64,000 nucleotides of DNA from Pseudomonas parafulva (GCF_002021815.1 NZ_CP019952.1:3937001-4001000), one strand, 5' to 3'. Numbered from the stretch's first letter, positions 47,305 to 55,639 are shown. Program-made: numbers and translations. The notes: generated by a model from the sequence alone, not told the origin.

Positions 47305-50205
47305 TTAGGCAGCCGTCGCCTCAGCCAGCGGGGCCTCGGTGCTAGGCTCACTCAGCACTACATAGCAGCGCTGCATTCCCATGCCAGGCAGCCTCACCGT
47401 GCTGGACGCTTTTCCGTCCTTACCACTCTGTAAAATCCCTCGCTCTATCAACTCGCGGTTAACGGCCGTGATGTTCATTCCTCGGAACACCTCAGAACGC
47501 CACGCCTCCGGAAGCACGTAGTAGGTAATGGTCGTATGCATGGTGTCACCCATGCCATGCTCCATGGTTTTGCGGAAGCCCAAACGGTCGATCGTGCGTG
47601 GGCCGTGCTCATCGATCTTCGCGGCGATGGACTCCCACCGCGTGAACCGGCTCTCACCGAAGCGCTCAATGACTTGGCGCAGGCGCGCCATGATGGCTTC
47701 CCCCTCCATGTTCCCAGCACCGCCCCGCTCCGCCAGCCAGGCGTGCAAGCAAACACGAGTTGCCGTGAGCGCAGCGCCATCTGGCCAGCCAGTCACGCCC
47801 AAGGCAGTGGCGAGCTCGCCCGCAGCCCCTGCGAGGCCGAAGCGCAGAGCAGCACGCTGGACCTGCCCACTTGCTGACGCCGGGAGGTTCTGTGCGATGA
47901 ACTGCTCTACAGTACGGCGCATGATGCTCACCAGACCGGGAAGCTTGCCGGGAGCGCACAGGGCCTCCAGAAATGCTGTGATCGGCGTACCGTAAAACTT
48001 GCTCACCCGCAGCTTGAGCGCATCTGAGAGAGCTGCGGCATCATCGAATCCACACAGGGTGTCGAACATTCCTAACCCTTTGCTGGCGTTCGCCGGTACC
48101 GCCAGCATGCGAACCTCCATACCAGCCTTGAGCTCTTTGTTGGCTTCGGCCATGTGCTGCGCCAGCGTCTTCTCACCGGTCGAAAGAAACAGCAGTCGCC
48201 ATTCTTGTACGGTACGGCCTGCTTGCCCTCGATCATTCGCCCGGGCTTTGCCGGTGCCGTTGCCGAGCATGTAGACGGTCTCGCCGATAATGCGAGCGTC
48301 GCACATGCCGATTTCATCCAAGATTAGAAGTCCATCAGAGTGCGCCGCAGCGATTGACTCCAATGCGTTGTCGGTGGACCGCCAAGACCGTACCAATCGT
48401 GGTCCGCCGTATACTGAGGCGGCCACTTGCAAGTGCGTGGTCTTCCCGCCGGAACTGTCACCGTAAAGGTGGAAACCGCCGGACTCATGTCCCAACAGAT
48501 GGAGCAAGGGGCCGGCAAAGGCCGTGCTAACAACAAACGCCAAGCGATGATTACCGACACAGAGAGCGCCTATCTGGCTCTGCCACTGCTCTAGTGTGCC
48601 CGCCTCGTTGATTGGCGGGAGCTGGGCTCCAGCGTCATAGAAATGCAGATGCTCTCCATGCTGACCAATTTGACGATCAGGCAGCAGGAATGCGTTGTTG
48701 TGCCAGCCCAAACGGGTAACCAGTCGTGCGCGCTGCGAACTATCAAAACCCTGTAGATAGCTCTGCAGGTCGTTACGCGCATGCCTGCCTGACCTAGAGC
48801 CGGCCAGGCGCAGCCCCATGTCGACCAGTGGACCCAACACGTCTTTGCCGAAATCGCCGGTCATAGTTCGCGCCGGAATGTTCCAACGCTTCTTTTCACC
48901 GTCGGGATCATCGAACTCGACAAGCAGCCCCCAGTTGTGACCCTTCTCGTCGCGGGTGCGCGCGAGAATCTCAAGGGGCGAACATACAGGACGTGCCTCA
49001 CCATCTTCAGTGGCATAGAAGACACCTTCTTCCGACAGGCGGAAGCCTGTCGGGAGTAGATCCCGACTCTGGCGAGACTTCAGTTTCTCCGCTTTGCTTG
49101 GCTTCGCATCAACCAAATCCTCAACCGCTTGAGCGCTCCGGTTCGAGCCGACGAACAGCTCACCGGTGCCAGCCAGCAATGCGAAATGCGCAGCAGTCCA
49201 GCCTTTCTCCAGTGCGTCGGCGGCGTCATCACCATCACCCCATCGTCCACCTTTGGTAAAGCTCGGTGTTTCGCCCTTGAGCACAGGCTTGCGCTTGAAC
49301 ACCGCTAGCTCGATGGTTTGAACTGCACAACCAATTTCCGCCAGCTTGGTGGCTATCGCCTGCATACACTTGGCGCCGCTGTCGTCGTTATCGGGCCACA
49401 AGAGCACCTCACGTCCCTGCAACGGGGTGAAGTCCGCCTTGCGCCAAGAGTTAGAGCCGTTTGGCCAGCAGGTGGCCACGTGACTGGGCAGAAGCACCTG
49501 CGCTGCATCAGCGGCCTTCTCGCCCTCGCACAGAATCACTGGAGCGTCTGGCTTCTTATCCAGCTCGTCCAGGCGTAACAATGGTCGTGGGTCAGCTAGC
49601 CCCTGCCAGCGCCACTGAGCCGGACCCTGCGCGCCACGCATGCACCACGTGAGCGGCGCAAATACCTTCTTGGCGGGTTCTTCTGAACTACCGGCGACAT
49701 CGAATCGATAGAGAACCATCAAGGGCTCGCCTTGGCCATTGCGGTAACACCAAACTTTCGACGGAGCCCCATGCTGTCGGTGCTTGCTTGGGCATTTGGT
49801 CATCGCCTCAGCGGGGATCGGTAATACCGCCTGCCATTCAGCAGTTACTGGCTTTTTAACCGGCTGAGCCGGGATCGCGGTACGAGGATCAATACGCAGA
49901 AACTCGACCAGCTTCTGGCATGCATCAACGTCAGACGAGCTTTCGAGATAGCGCACTAGGTCGATCAGATCGCCGCCTTTGTCACCCGTTGCAAAGTCAG
50001 CCCACGTGCCCTTGGACAGGCTGATCTTCAGAGAGCCGGCGTGCTTGTCATTTCGTGTAGGGTTTGGTGCGGTGTATTCCTTGCCACCGTCTACACGCTT
50101 CCCGTTCGGCAGCCAGTGGGAGAGCACCCGATCAATCTGACACAGCGCCTCAGCTTTGACCTGCGCAAAGGTGGGGCGACGGCTGTTGACTTTGGTTCCG
50201 CTCAT
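47305..50205 (-). CDS. primase-helicase with Toprim and DUF927 domains
   Basis: 966 residues. N-terminal primase-like region (about 20-100; YTAPNPTRNDKHAGSLKISL, GTWADFATGDKGGDLIDLV), a Toprim domain with CEGEK at 226-230 and WPDNDDSG at 270-277, then a DUF927 helicase-type domain with Walker A GDSSGGKTT (582-590) and Walker B LLILDEIG (626-633). It likely primes and unwinds DNA for autonomous replication of the element, as the P4 alpha protein does, though domain order and family differ from alpha. It is the fourth gene of a leftward operon and overlaps the DUF3077-like gene by 4 bp. Confidence 0.9.
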   Translation of the reverse strand: MSGTKVNSRRPTFAQVKAEALCQIDRVLSHWLPNGKRVDGGKEYTAPNPTRNDKHAGSLKISLSKGTWADFATGDKGGDLIDLVRYLESSSDVDACQKLVEFLRIDPRTAIPAQPVKKPVTAEWQAVLPIPAEAMTKCPSKHRQHGAPSKVWCYRNGQGEPLMVLYRFDVAGSSEEPAKKVFAPLTWCMRGAQGPAQWRWQGLADPRPLLRLDELDKKPDAPVILCEGEKAADAAQVLLPSHVATCWPNGSNSWRKADFTPLQGREVLLWPDNDDSGAKCMQAIATKLAEIGCAVQTIELAVFKRKPVLKGETPSFTKGGRWGDGDDAADALEKGWTAAHFALLAGTGELFVGSNRSAQAVEDLVDAKPSKAEKLKSRQSRDLLPTGFRLSEEGVFYATEDGEARPVCSPLEILARTRDEKGHNWGLLVEFDDPDGEKKRWNIPARTMTGDFGKDVLGPLVDMGLRLAGSRSGRHARNDLQSYLQGFDSSQRARLVTRLGWHNNAFLLPDRQIGQHGEHLHFYDAGAQLPPINEAGTLEQWQSQIGALCVGNHRLAFVVSTAFAGPLLHLLGHESGGFHLYGDSSGGKTTHLQVAASVYGGPRLVRSWRSTDNALESIAAAHSDGLLILDEIGMCDARIIGETVYMLGNGTGKARANDRGQAGRTVQEWRLLFLSTGEKTLAQHMAEANKELKAGMEVRMLAVPANASKGLGMFDTLCGFDDAAALSDALKLRVSKFYGTPITAFLEALCAPGKLPGLVSIMRRTVEQFIAQNLPASASGQVQRAALRFGLAGAAGELATALGVTGWPDGAALTATRVCLHAWLAERGGAGNMEGEAIMARLRQVIERFGESRFTRWESIAAKIDEHGPRTIDRLGFRKTMEHGMGDTMHTTITYYVLPEAWRSEVFRGMNITAVNRELIERGILQSGKDGKASSTVRLPGMGMQRCYVVLSEPSTEAPLAEATAA

Positions 50206-50486
50206 GCGCCACCGCCTTGGGCAACTTGAAGCCCTGTGGCGACGTCATCGATGAGGGCTTTAGCCATTTCCCCGAGGTAATGAGCAGCCCAAACTACCGT
50301 ACCATTCTCATTTTCCATCCCGCCCCGCAGAGTGAGCTTATTGATGCAGTCCATCAGAAGCGAGGCTTGCTCAAGCGCTTCCTCACAAGAAATGCCGGCA
50401 TTAACACGGAACAGCGGTGAACCCTGCGAGTTGCAATTGGCAAAGGTGGCGCCGCCAGCGGTGCTGATCTCCAAGGAGGTCTTCAT
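50202..50486 (-). CDS. DUF3077-like small protein
   Basis: 94 residues. The central part (LFRVNAGISCEEALEQASLL) matches the DUF3077 pattern common in Pseudomonas phages and islands, followed by VVWAAHYLGEMAKALIDD. Probably a small helical cytosolic protein; function unknown. It overlaps the primase gene (ATGA at 50202-50205) and the preceding small gene (50483-50486), so all are translated in a coupled way. Confidence 0.75.
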   Translation of the reverse strand: MKTSLEISTAGGATFANCNSQGSPLFRVNAGISCEEALEQASLLMDCINKLTLRGGMENENGTVVWAAHYLGEMAKALIDDVATGLQVAQGGGA

Positions 50487-50764
50487 TGCGCACCTCCAGA
50501 TACCGAGCGACGGCTTGATTCTTCAGCATGAATCACCAGCGTGCGAATCAGCCCCAGCGTCCCGCGTACGTCCCACAGGGCAGCGGCGATCACACGGTTC
50601 GCCAAGCGAGGGGCGTCACATTCGAACTGATCTTCTAGCAGCAGCAGAACAGCGTTCGCACGCTCTACTGCGCAAGTGATGGCATCGACTGGAATACCGA
50701 CATCGGTCTGTTTAGGAACAGCGAGGATGTCTTCGGGAAGGGCCATGGTCAGAGACGTGCTCAT
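50483..50764 (-). CDS. small hypothetical protein in the primase operon
   Basis: 93 residues: MALPEDILAVPKQTDVGIPV, then AITCAVERANAVLLLLEDQFE and a helical C-terminus (WDVRGTLGLIRTLVIHAEES). Not recognised; similar in length and position to its DUF3077-like neighbour and possibly a divergent relative. Its ATG overlaps the stop of the 52-aa gene. The same frame is open back to 51247, where GAGG precedes an ATG, so a 254-residue product is formally possible, but it would read through the terminator hairpin at 51074-51107. Confidence 0.65.
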   Translation of the reverse strand: MSTSLTMALPEDILAVPKQTDVGIPVDAITCAVERANAVLLLLEDQFECDAPRLANRVIAAALWDVRGTLGLIRTLVIHAEESSRRSVSGGAQ

Positions 50765-50919
50765 TGCGCACCCCCTGTATTTTCCAGGGCGCGGGCTTTG
50801 GCCATGTGGTCGTTGTAACGGGCAAGGCGAGTACGAAGGCTGGAGTCGGCGTGAAGAGCGGCGAGAGCCAATGCCCGATGGGCAGCGGCGCGAATTTTGG
50901 ACGGACGGAGGGCGTGCAT
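50761..50919 (-). CDS. 52-aa basic protein, first gene of the primase operon
   Basis: 52 residues, rich in Arg and Ala (MHALRPSKIRAAAHRALALA, RTRLARYNDHMAKARALE). The ATG at 50919 has AAGGAG at good spacing, which supports a real gene despite its size. Basic helical character suggests nucleic-acid or protein binding; function unknown. It ends in an ATGA overlap with the 93-aa gene. Confidence 0.6.
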   Translation of the reverse strand: MHALRPSKIRAAAHRALALAALHADSSLRTRLARYNDHMAKARALENTGGAQ

Positions 50920-51073
50920 TGGGTGTTGCTCCTTGAGTTGAGGAGCCATCACCGCTTGCGGCCAAGCAAGGAATGGTGACGGCTGTACGCGGGTTGGCCG
51001 ACCGGGACTCAAGGCACCCGGCACACCCGAAGGTGTCCCACGCACAGCCGCCATAACACGAAACTGCGGGCAC

Positions 51074-51107
51074 AAAAAAAGCGCCTGCAATCGTATGGTG
51101 GGCGCTT
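51074..51107 (-). terminator. intrinsic terminator inside the primase-operon leader
   Basis: On the minus strand AAGCGCC, a 15-20-nt loop, GGCGCTT and then a run of T. It lies 155 bp upstream of the first small gene of the primase operon, so it would attenuate transcription of the replication genes. Confidence 0.75.
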
Positions 51108-51260
51108 GTGCGCCTTGAGTTGTTCGACCGGCCAAGGTCGGTCACTGAATTTGCAGCGACTCTCACAGAGTAATCGTGAGCGAGCAAAAGCGCAACAGGT
51201 GCGCTTACTTGCACAAGCGCAGATGGTGGATTAGATTGAGCAGGCATGAAGAATTACCTC

Positions 51261-51290
51261 AACGCCCTCGGTAGCCGCCGGGGGCGTTTT
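51261..51290 (+). terminator. plus-strand hairpin with T-rich tail
   Basis: Stem AACGCCC (51261-51267) and GGGCGTT (51282-51288), then TTCGTTT on the plus strand. It could end a short antisense RNA from the leader region, or simply separate the AlpA and primase transcription units. Confidence 0.4.
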
Positions 51291-51316
51291 CGTTTAAGCA
51301 GTGCGGGCCGGTGCTG

Positions 51317-51910
51317 TCAGTTGCCGGATATCAGCGGGTGCGGTTCGCCTTTCAGCCAGGCACAGATCCTCGCGTCTTCCCTGCACCGTCGGCGGTACTC
51401 CTCAGTGAGCCACTCTTCACGCTTTGCAACGCACTCATCCACGAAGGTATCCAGGTCTGTCTGGTCTCGTCCAAATGCATGACTCTGTTCGCTGGTGGCC
51501 CGCTCTTCCTCCAGATCGTTCGCTACCCAGCCGTCCCAAACCTCTGCATCATTCGAATAGGGATAGCTCTCATCGGTGAACCAGTAGGTTACCCATTCAG
51601 CCAGTTGACTTGCTGTGAGGCTCAAGCGCCGCTGTTTGTCCATTGCGAACGGCCCTTCCCCCACGATGGTGGAGAACTCGCGACGGATCCCATGCTTCCG
51701 CATGAAGGCGGGCATTTCCCATGGATTCACACGGAGCGGGATGGTCAGCCCATCAGGGTTGAAGAAGAACGCTTCCTGGGTTTGACCATTCCAACTGACG
51801 CCAGCAATGATCCGATGGCGCCAGTTGATTTCCCCTGGTTTGTAGAGGCAGAAGGCTGCGCCATATGGATCATGATATGGGCCAGTGAAGTGATAGCGGC
51901 GCACGCTCAT
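51317..51910 (-). CDS. hypothetical protein downstream of alpA
   Basis: 197 residues, rich in Trp, Tyr and acidic residues. The N-terminal half looks globular (RYHFTGPYHDPYGAAFCLYK, VSWNGQTQEAFFFNPDGL); the C-terminal half is charged and helical (DTFVDECVAKREEWLTEEY). Not recognised. It overlaps the AlpA gene by 4 bp (ATGA), so it is co-expressed with the excision/regulatory module and may modulate it. No membrane or signal segment. Confidence 0.65.
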   Translation of the reverse strand: MSVRRYHFTGPYHDPYGAAFCLYKPGEINWRHRIIAGVSWNGQTQEAFFFNPDGLTIPLRVNPWEMPAFMRKHGIRREFSTIVGEGPFAMDKQRRLSLTASQLAEWVTYWFTDESYPYSNDAEVWDGWVANDLEEERATSEQSHAFGRDQTDLDTFVDECVAKREEWLTEEYRRRCREDARICAWLKGEPHPLISGN

Positions 51911-52176
51911 GCTGCCACCCGATCACGAGCCTGAATGCGGCTACGCGTCCATGCTTGAACCTCGGAAAGAACCCAGGCTACCGGAGCGCCCCGGGCGGTG
52001 CTGTTGCTCAGCTTCACGGGCAGCGGGAAGCCACTCTCGGCCTGCTGCATCAGCTTGTAGATCGTGGGACGGGCCAACCCTACGATGGCCATCACTTCAG
52101 TGATGCGTATCAGAGTGGTCTGTGGGTCGCGCCCAGAATGGAGGGAGGTTGCTGCGGAGAAAGTGGTCATAGTCAT
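51907..52176 (-). CDS. AlpA-family transcriptional regulator
   Basis: 89 residues from the ATG at 52176; GTG 52200 and ATG 52170 are alternatives. The core LIRITEVMAIVGLARPTIYK followed by LMQQAESGFPLPVKLS and VAWVLSEVQAWTRSRI is the MerR/Xis-like HTH of AlpA. In P4-like elements these proteins activate integrase or excision and late replication promoters. The run STARGAPVAW is a usual variation in this family. It sits between a gene of unknown function and the leader of the primase operon. Confidence 0.88.
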   Translation of the reverse strand: MTMTTFSAATSLHSGRDPQTTLIRITEVMAIVGLARPTIYKLMQQAESGFPLPVKLSNSTARGAPVAWVLSEVQAWTRSRIQARDRVAA

Positions 52177-52222
52177 GCCTATATCTTCAGAGACAGGCAC
52201 AGACTAAAAACTCAAAAACGAA

Positions 52223-53218
52223 TCAACACGGTCCGCTCGTTTTTCTTTTTTTCCTAGGGCCGTACTCTCCCAGCTCTCTGAGATTTTCCCTAATCGTGTC
52301 CCGTGTTCCGATTCCCTCTACACCGACCAGCCTAGACAGCAGTGCCTTAGGTTCAATTTCAGGATAGGACTTCTTGATACGCTCAACGGCGGCCCGGGTG
52401 AGCTCCCGCTTCTTCGCCTTTCCATCTTGAGTAGCGGTACCTGGCCGACTGTTCCCCTTGCCAGCCAAGCGAGCCCGCTCGGAGCTTTTCACGGTGTAGA
52501 TTTTGTCGATCATCGCCGGAAAAAAACTACCTGGCTGAAGCGTCCCAGAGCTCAACGCGACTTCAGACTGGCGATGAAGGTCAGCAAGCATCAAAACCTT
52601 TTCCGATTCAACCACCCACTGGGCAAAGGTCTCTCTCACCTCTGCTTCCCTGCCCGGTTGAGTACGACGTTGGCGCTCAACCATGGTTTGAAAAAAATCG
52701 GGATCATTCAGCCTTAGGGATTCGGTTAAGTCAGGGTTGATGTCGTACACATTGAGCTCAACATTCCCCAGCCAATCAGCCAGCATCTGAACAGCGTCCA
52801 GCGCTTGCGCGAAAGCGTAGCTCGCCGCCATTCGAGAGCTAGGAATAGCTTCAACTTGACCTAGCACCTCACGCACTACATCCGGCAGCGAAAATGACTG
52901 GGCAAAGCACAATCGCTCGTAAATGAGATCTCGCTGTCTGAACGTCTCATTGATTACCCGCCTTGCTTGACTGGAATACCCCAAGCCTTCCTCGAGCCAA
53001 TATGAAGCTGCCTCGTTTATCACATCGAATGCATGGCGAAAGTGCTCACGAAACTCAGGGAAAAGTGCAGCTTCCGCTACAGCATCCTCCATCACCTGGA
53101 TCTCATCGAGCAGGCTACTGATGTCAGTATTCGCAAGCTCGAACGTGAATTGCTCCACCTCATTTTGGGACCAGTTCACACCCCACGCCCCCTTGATCGA
53201 AAAATGAGCCTGCGCCAC
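52223..53218 (-). CDS. hypothetical protein between integrase and alpA
   Basis: 331 residues, mainly helical and acidic in the first 230 (DISSLLDEIQVMEDAVAEAA; ALDAVQMLADWLGNVELNVY), then a basic linker (SSERARLAGKGNSRPG) and a basic C-terminus (LTRAAVERIKKSYPEIEP, ENLRELGEYGPRKKRK) that could bind DNA. Not recognised. The start is a GTG at 53218 with a weak ribosome-binding site, so the N-terminus is uncertain. Its place between int and alpA in P4-like elements is often taken by element-specific genes. Confidence 0.6.
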   Translation of the reverse strand: MAQAHFSIKGAWGVNWSQNEVEQFTFELANTDISSLLDEIQVMEDAVAEAALFPEFREHFRHAFDVINEAASYWLEEGLGYSSQARRVINETFRQRDLIYERLCFAQSFSLPDVVREVLGQVEAIPSSRMAASYAFAQALDAVQMLADWLGNVELNVYDINPDLTESLRLNDPDFFQTMVERQRRTQPGREAEVRETFAQWVVESEKVLMLADLHRQSEVALSSGTLQPGSFFPAMIDKIYTVKSSERARLAGKGNSRPGTATQDGKAKKRELTRAAVERIKKSYPEIEPKALLSRLVGVEGIGTRDTIRENLRELGEYGPRKKRKTSGPC

Positions 53219-53467
53219 AGATGATCGCTGAGATGCCGACAGGGACGATAGGCAACAGTAGTGCGAAACACCATATTGCGTTGATACACCTGCTTGTCTG
53301 CGTGGGCCAGCGATGTGTTACCCGTCCGAAGGCTAGGATTTTCAACGTTCCACCAGCCTCGAAACACGGGTTACACATGAAACACCCCAATTGGTGGCTA
53401 CGATCCACGAGAATTGTCGACCGTAACGCATCGCGGGCTCTCGATGCCTCATGCGTTTCTTGAAGTC

Positions 53468-54763
53468 TCAAATTTCGCTCGCTACAGCATCTCGGTGGGC
53501 AAAGTCGTACGGGGTGATCGCTTCCACTCGATTGGCGTCCAAATAATCTGCCCACCACTGCACCATGAGCCTTCGCTCCTGAATGTGTTCTGCTTTGTGG
53601 ATATACGCTGCGCGCACTGTGTTTCGCTCCTGATGGCTCATCTGTCGCTCGACGGCGTCTTTACTCCACAGCCCCGACTCAACCAGTGCTGAACAAGCCA
53701 TTGTCCTAAAACCGTGGCCGCACACTTCTGACTTCGTGTCATAGCCCATGCGTCGAAGGGCCTTGTTGACGGTGTTTTCGCTCATGGGTTTCCAGTGATG
53801 GTGATCACCTGCAAATACCAAATCGAATCGGCCGGTGAGATCACGGATTCGCTCTAAGACACTAACTGATTGACGACTGAGCGGAACCAAGTGTGGTGTG
53901 CTCATCTTCGAACCGCGATGGGAGTTCTTTACTCCCTCGATAGGAGCTCGCTCACCAGGGATTTCCCACATCAACCTCCCCATGTCGATCTCTCCCCAGC
54001 GAGCGAACCGAAGCTCACTGGAGCGGATGAACACCAGCAAGGTCAGCTGCACCGCGAGCTTGGTCAGGCCGCGCCCGCTGTCGGCATCTATCCGCTGCAG
54101 AAGCTCAGGTAACCGATCAAATGGCAGAGCAGGCCGATGTGCTGTTTTGCGAGTAGCAGTGGCGCCTTGCAGATCGATCGCAGGATTGAAGTCCAGGTGC
54201 CCATGCTGAACTGCCATGCGGAGGATGCCCGTCATGTACTGACGTAGGCGTGCAGCCGTATCTAAGGTATCCCGCTTTTCTGCCGCTTTCAGCGGGACGA
54301 GCAGATCCCGTGTTTTCAGCTCCGCGACCGGACGATTACCGAGGGTGGGCAACAGGTATGATTCGATCCGTCGCCATACGGTGGCAGCATGACCAGGTGT
54401 CCACTTACGAGCGCAGGCCGCGTGCCATTCCTGAGCAAGCAAACGGAATGTATTCGCCCGGGCGTTAGCCGCTTCCTGTTTGTCCAAGCGCGCCTGCTCG
54501 ATGGGGTCTTTCCCTGCAGCAAGGAGTTCAAGCGCCTGAGCGCGTCGCTCCCTAGCCGCTTTCAAGCCGAGCGCCGGATAGTTGCCAAACGTTGCTAAAC
54601 CATCTCGGCCATCAGGTTTGGTGTACTTCATACGCCAGGTCTTGACCCCTGACGGCTTCACCAGCAGGTAGAGGCCTTTGCCATCGAACAGCTTGTAATC
54701 CTTCTCCCGAGGCTTGGCCGCATCACATTTGGGATCGGTGAGAGGCACCACTGTGCGCGCCAT
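53468..54763 (-). CDS. tyrosine-type site-specific integrase (P4-like, DUF4102)
   Basis: 431 residues. N-terminal DUF4102 arm-binding domain (KLFDGKGLYLLVKPSGVKTW, ATFGNYPALGLKAARE; about 1-95), a core-binding SAM-like domain (about 105-190), and a catalytic domain with Arg247 (FIRSSELRFARW), His350 and Arg353 (GHGFRTMA), His377 (MSHQER) and nucleophile Tyr387 (AAYIHKAE). All catalytic residues are present. It lies 161 bp from the intact tRNA-Thr and is transcribed away from it, as in P4-type elements. The sequence just before the ATG contains CGTATCCCTA, the same box as in the left-end tandem repeats, so the protein may regulate its own expression. Confidence 0.95.
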   Translation of the reverse strand: MARTVVPLTDPKCDAAKPREKDYKLFDGKGLYLLVKPSGVKTWRMKYTKPDGRDGLATFGNYPALGLKAARERRAQALELLAAGKDPIEQARLDKQEAANARANTFRLLAQEWHAACARKWTPGHAATVWRRIESYLLPTLGNRPVAELKTRDLLVPLKAAEKRDTLDTAARLRQYMTGILRMAVQHGHLDFNPAIDLQGATATRKTAHRPALPFDRLPELLQRIDADSGRGLTKLAVQLTLLVFIRSSELRFARWGEIDMGRLMWEIPGERAPIEGVKNSHRGSKMSTPHLVPLSRQSVSVLERIRDLTGRFDLVFAGDHHHWKPMSENTVNKALRRMGYDTKSEVCGHGFRTMACSALVESGLWSKDAVERQMSHQERNTVRAAYIHKAEHIQERRLMVQWWADYLDANRVEAITPYDFAHRDAVASEI

Positions 54764-54790
54764 AGGGATACGTTTCCTTGTCGAACCGAG

Positions 54791-54814
54791 ATATCCCTAA
54801 CCATATCCCTAAAT
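54791..54814. repeat. paired 12-bp repeats ATATCCCTAA-CC/AT (right arm sites)
   Basis: ATATCCCTAACC at 54791-54802 is followed directly by ATATCCCTAAAT at 54803-54814, sharing the TATCCCTAA core and 12-bp spacing with the left-end pair at 39074-39097. They lie between integrase and attR, as expected for arm-type sites. Confidence 0.7.
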
Positions 54815-54923
54815 CGCGTAGATGCCCAGAGACAAAACGAGACAGACAGAAACAACAAAGCCCGCTCTAGGCGGGCTTTGCGGGGGTTTCGTAGACAGTC
54901 ATAGACTTCTGGAAACTGGTCTC

Positions 54924-54999
54924 TGGTGCCGGAGACAGGAATCGAACCTGCGACCTTCGCGTTACGAGTGCGCTGCTCTACCGACTGAGCTACACCGGC
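54924..54999 (-). tRNA. tRNA-Thr (anticodon CGT), integration target
   Basis: 76 nt including an encoded CCA (TGG on the plus strand at 54924-54926). The anticodon loop CTCGTAA gives anticodon CGT, reading ACG. The acceptor stem GCCGGTG pairs with the 3' strand ending in CACCGGC-type complement, and the T-arm GGTTCGATTCC is standard. The 3' part (54931-54946) is the attR core shared with attL at 39007-39022; insertion kept the tRNA intact. Confidence 0.95.
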
Positions 55000-55069
55000 G
55001 TGTAGCGCAACGTACCACTGCTGCACCCGTTACGCAAACCTCTGTTTCCATTCGTTTATTGCGTCACCC

Positions 55070-55480
55070 TTACGGCGCGGCGCAGCCGTTGGGGGCGAGG
55101 TCGGTTTCGATGTCGGTAGTGCAGGCCCAACCGGTGGCTGAGCGGGTCAGGGTCAGGGCCTTGCCCAGCACGGTCGCGGGGGCGTCGACCAGGGTGCAGA
55201 CGATGCGGCCACTGGCGTCGCTGGCCTTGCCGGTGGCGGTGATTGCGCAATGGGCGGTGCTGGGCTGGCCGCCGAGGCTGGCGACGTCGGTGACGTCGCG
55301 GCCTTCGTTCAAGCGCAGGTCCATTGCGGTTTTCAGGGCGCTGATCTCCAGCAGGCCGGCGGCGGCCTTGGAGCGGGCTTGGTGGTTGGTGTACATCGGT
55401 AAGGCGATGGTCGCCAGAATGCCGATGATCGCGACGACGATCATCAGTTCGATCAGGGTGATGCCGCGTTGCCCTTTCAT
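55070..55480 (-). CDS. pilA: type IV pilin PilA
   Basis: 136 residues. Short leader MKGQRG followed by the class IVa N-methylation helix [22 protein letters not shown], with Glu at position 5 of the mature protein. PilD cuts after the Gly. A Cys pair in the C-terminal region (CAITATGKA through ACTTDIE, CAAP) may form the D-loop. The ATG at 55480 has AAGGAAA about 8 nt upstream; a TTG at 55486 is not needed. It is divergent from pilC across a 214-bp region with an 18-bp palindrome. Confidence 0.93.
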   Translation of the reverse strand: MKGQRGITLIELMIVVAIIGILATIALPMYTNHQARSKAAAGLLEISALKTAMDLRLNEGRDVTDVASLGGQPSTAHCAITATGKASDASGRIVCTLVDAPATVLGKALTLTRSATGWACTTDIETDLAPNGCAAP

Positions 55481-55621
55481 GAACAATTTCCTTTTCGATA
55501 CGCAGACTCAGTGAGGTCAGGCTTGCCTCGACCGGCAGCGGCGCAGTAGGCCTGAACAGACACCTTTTGTCACCCCTACCCGCTTGGGCTTTGCCCTCGC
55601 TGCACTACTCTAGTAACCATC

Positions 55622-55639
55622 GGAAAGGCGCGCCTTTCC
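55622..55639. promoter_or_regulatory. 18-bp perfect palindrome between pilA and pilC
   Basis: GGAAAGGCGCGCCTTTCC is perfectly self-complementary and central in the divergent pilA-pilC interval. It could be an operator for a dimeric regulator; alternatively a short hairpin in the pilC leader. No binding factor is known to me. Confidence 0.45.

Larger units (their letters stand above)
50920..51316 (-). promoter_or_regulatory. structured leader upstream of the primase operon
   Basis: About 400 bp without a secure gene. On the minus strand it holds, in order: a well-placed GAGG and ATG opening a frame at 51247, hairpins at 51163-51181 (CTCAC/GTGAG) and around 51121-51145, and an intrinsic terminator at 51107-51074, all before the first operon gene. 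A region that makes a short terminated leader RNA before a replication operon recalls the P4 immunity region, where the CI RNA acts; the analogy is inference. The frame from 51247 includes an FFVP stretch encoded by the terminator T run and may be an Ash-like leader peptide. Confidence 0.5.
39007..54946. mobile_element. P4-like satellite / integrative element in tRNA-Thr(CGT), about 16 kb
   Basis: The segment is bounded by a 16-bp direct repeat of the tRNA-Thr 3' end. A tyrosine integrase lies next to the intact tRNA. It carries an AlpA regulator, a Toprim/DUF927 primase-helicase operon, iterons, and cargo genes. No portal, capsid, tail, lysis or conjugation genes are seen, so it probably depends on a helper for transfer, as P4 does. 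Base composition of the cargo part (42.2-46.3 kb) is clearly more AT-rich than the chromosome, which supports separate origin. Boundaries are inferred from the repeat. Confidence 0.85.

Noticed and set aside
50483..51247. 254-codon frame from 51247 through the 93-aa gene
   Set aside because: It would need read-through of an intrinsic terminator and skip the well-formed operon starts; treated as possible leader translation only.
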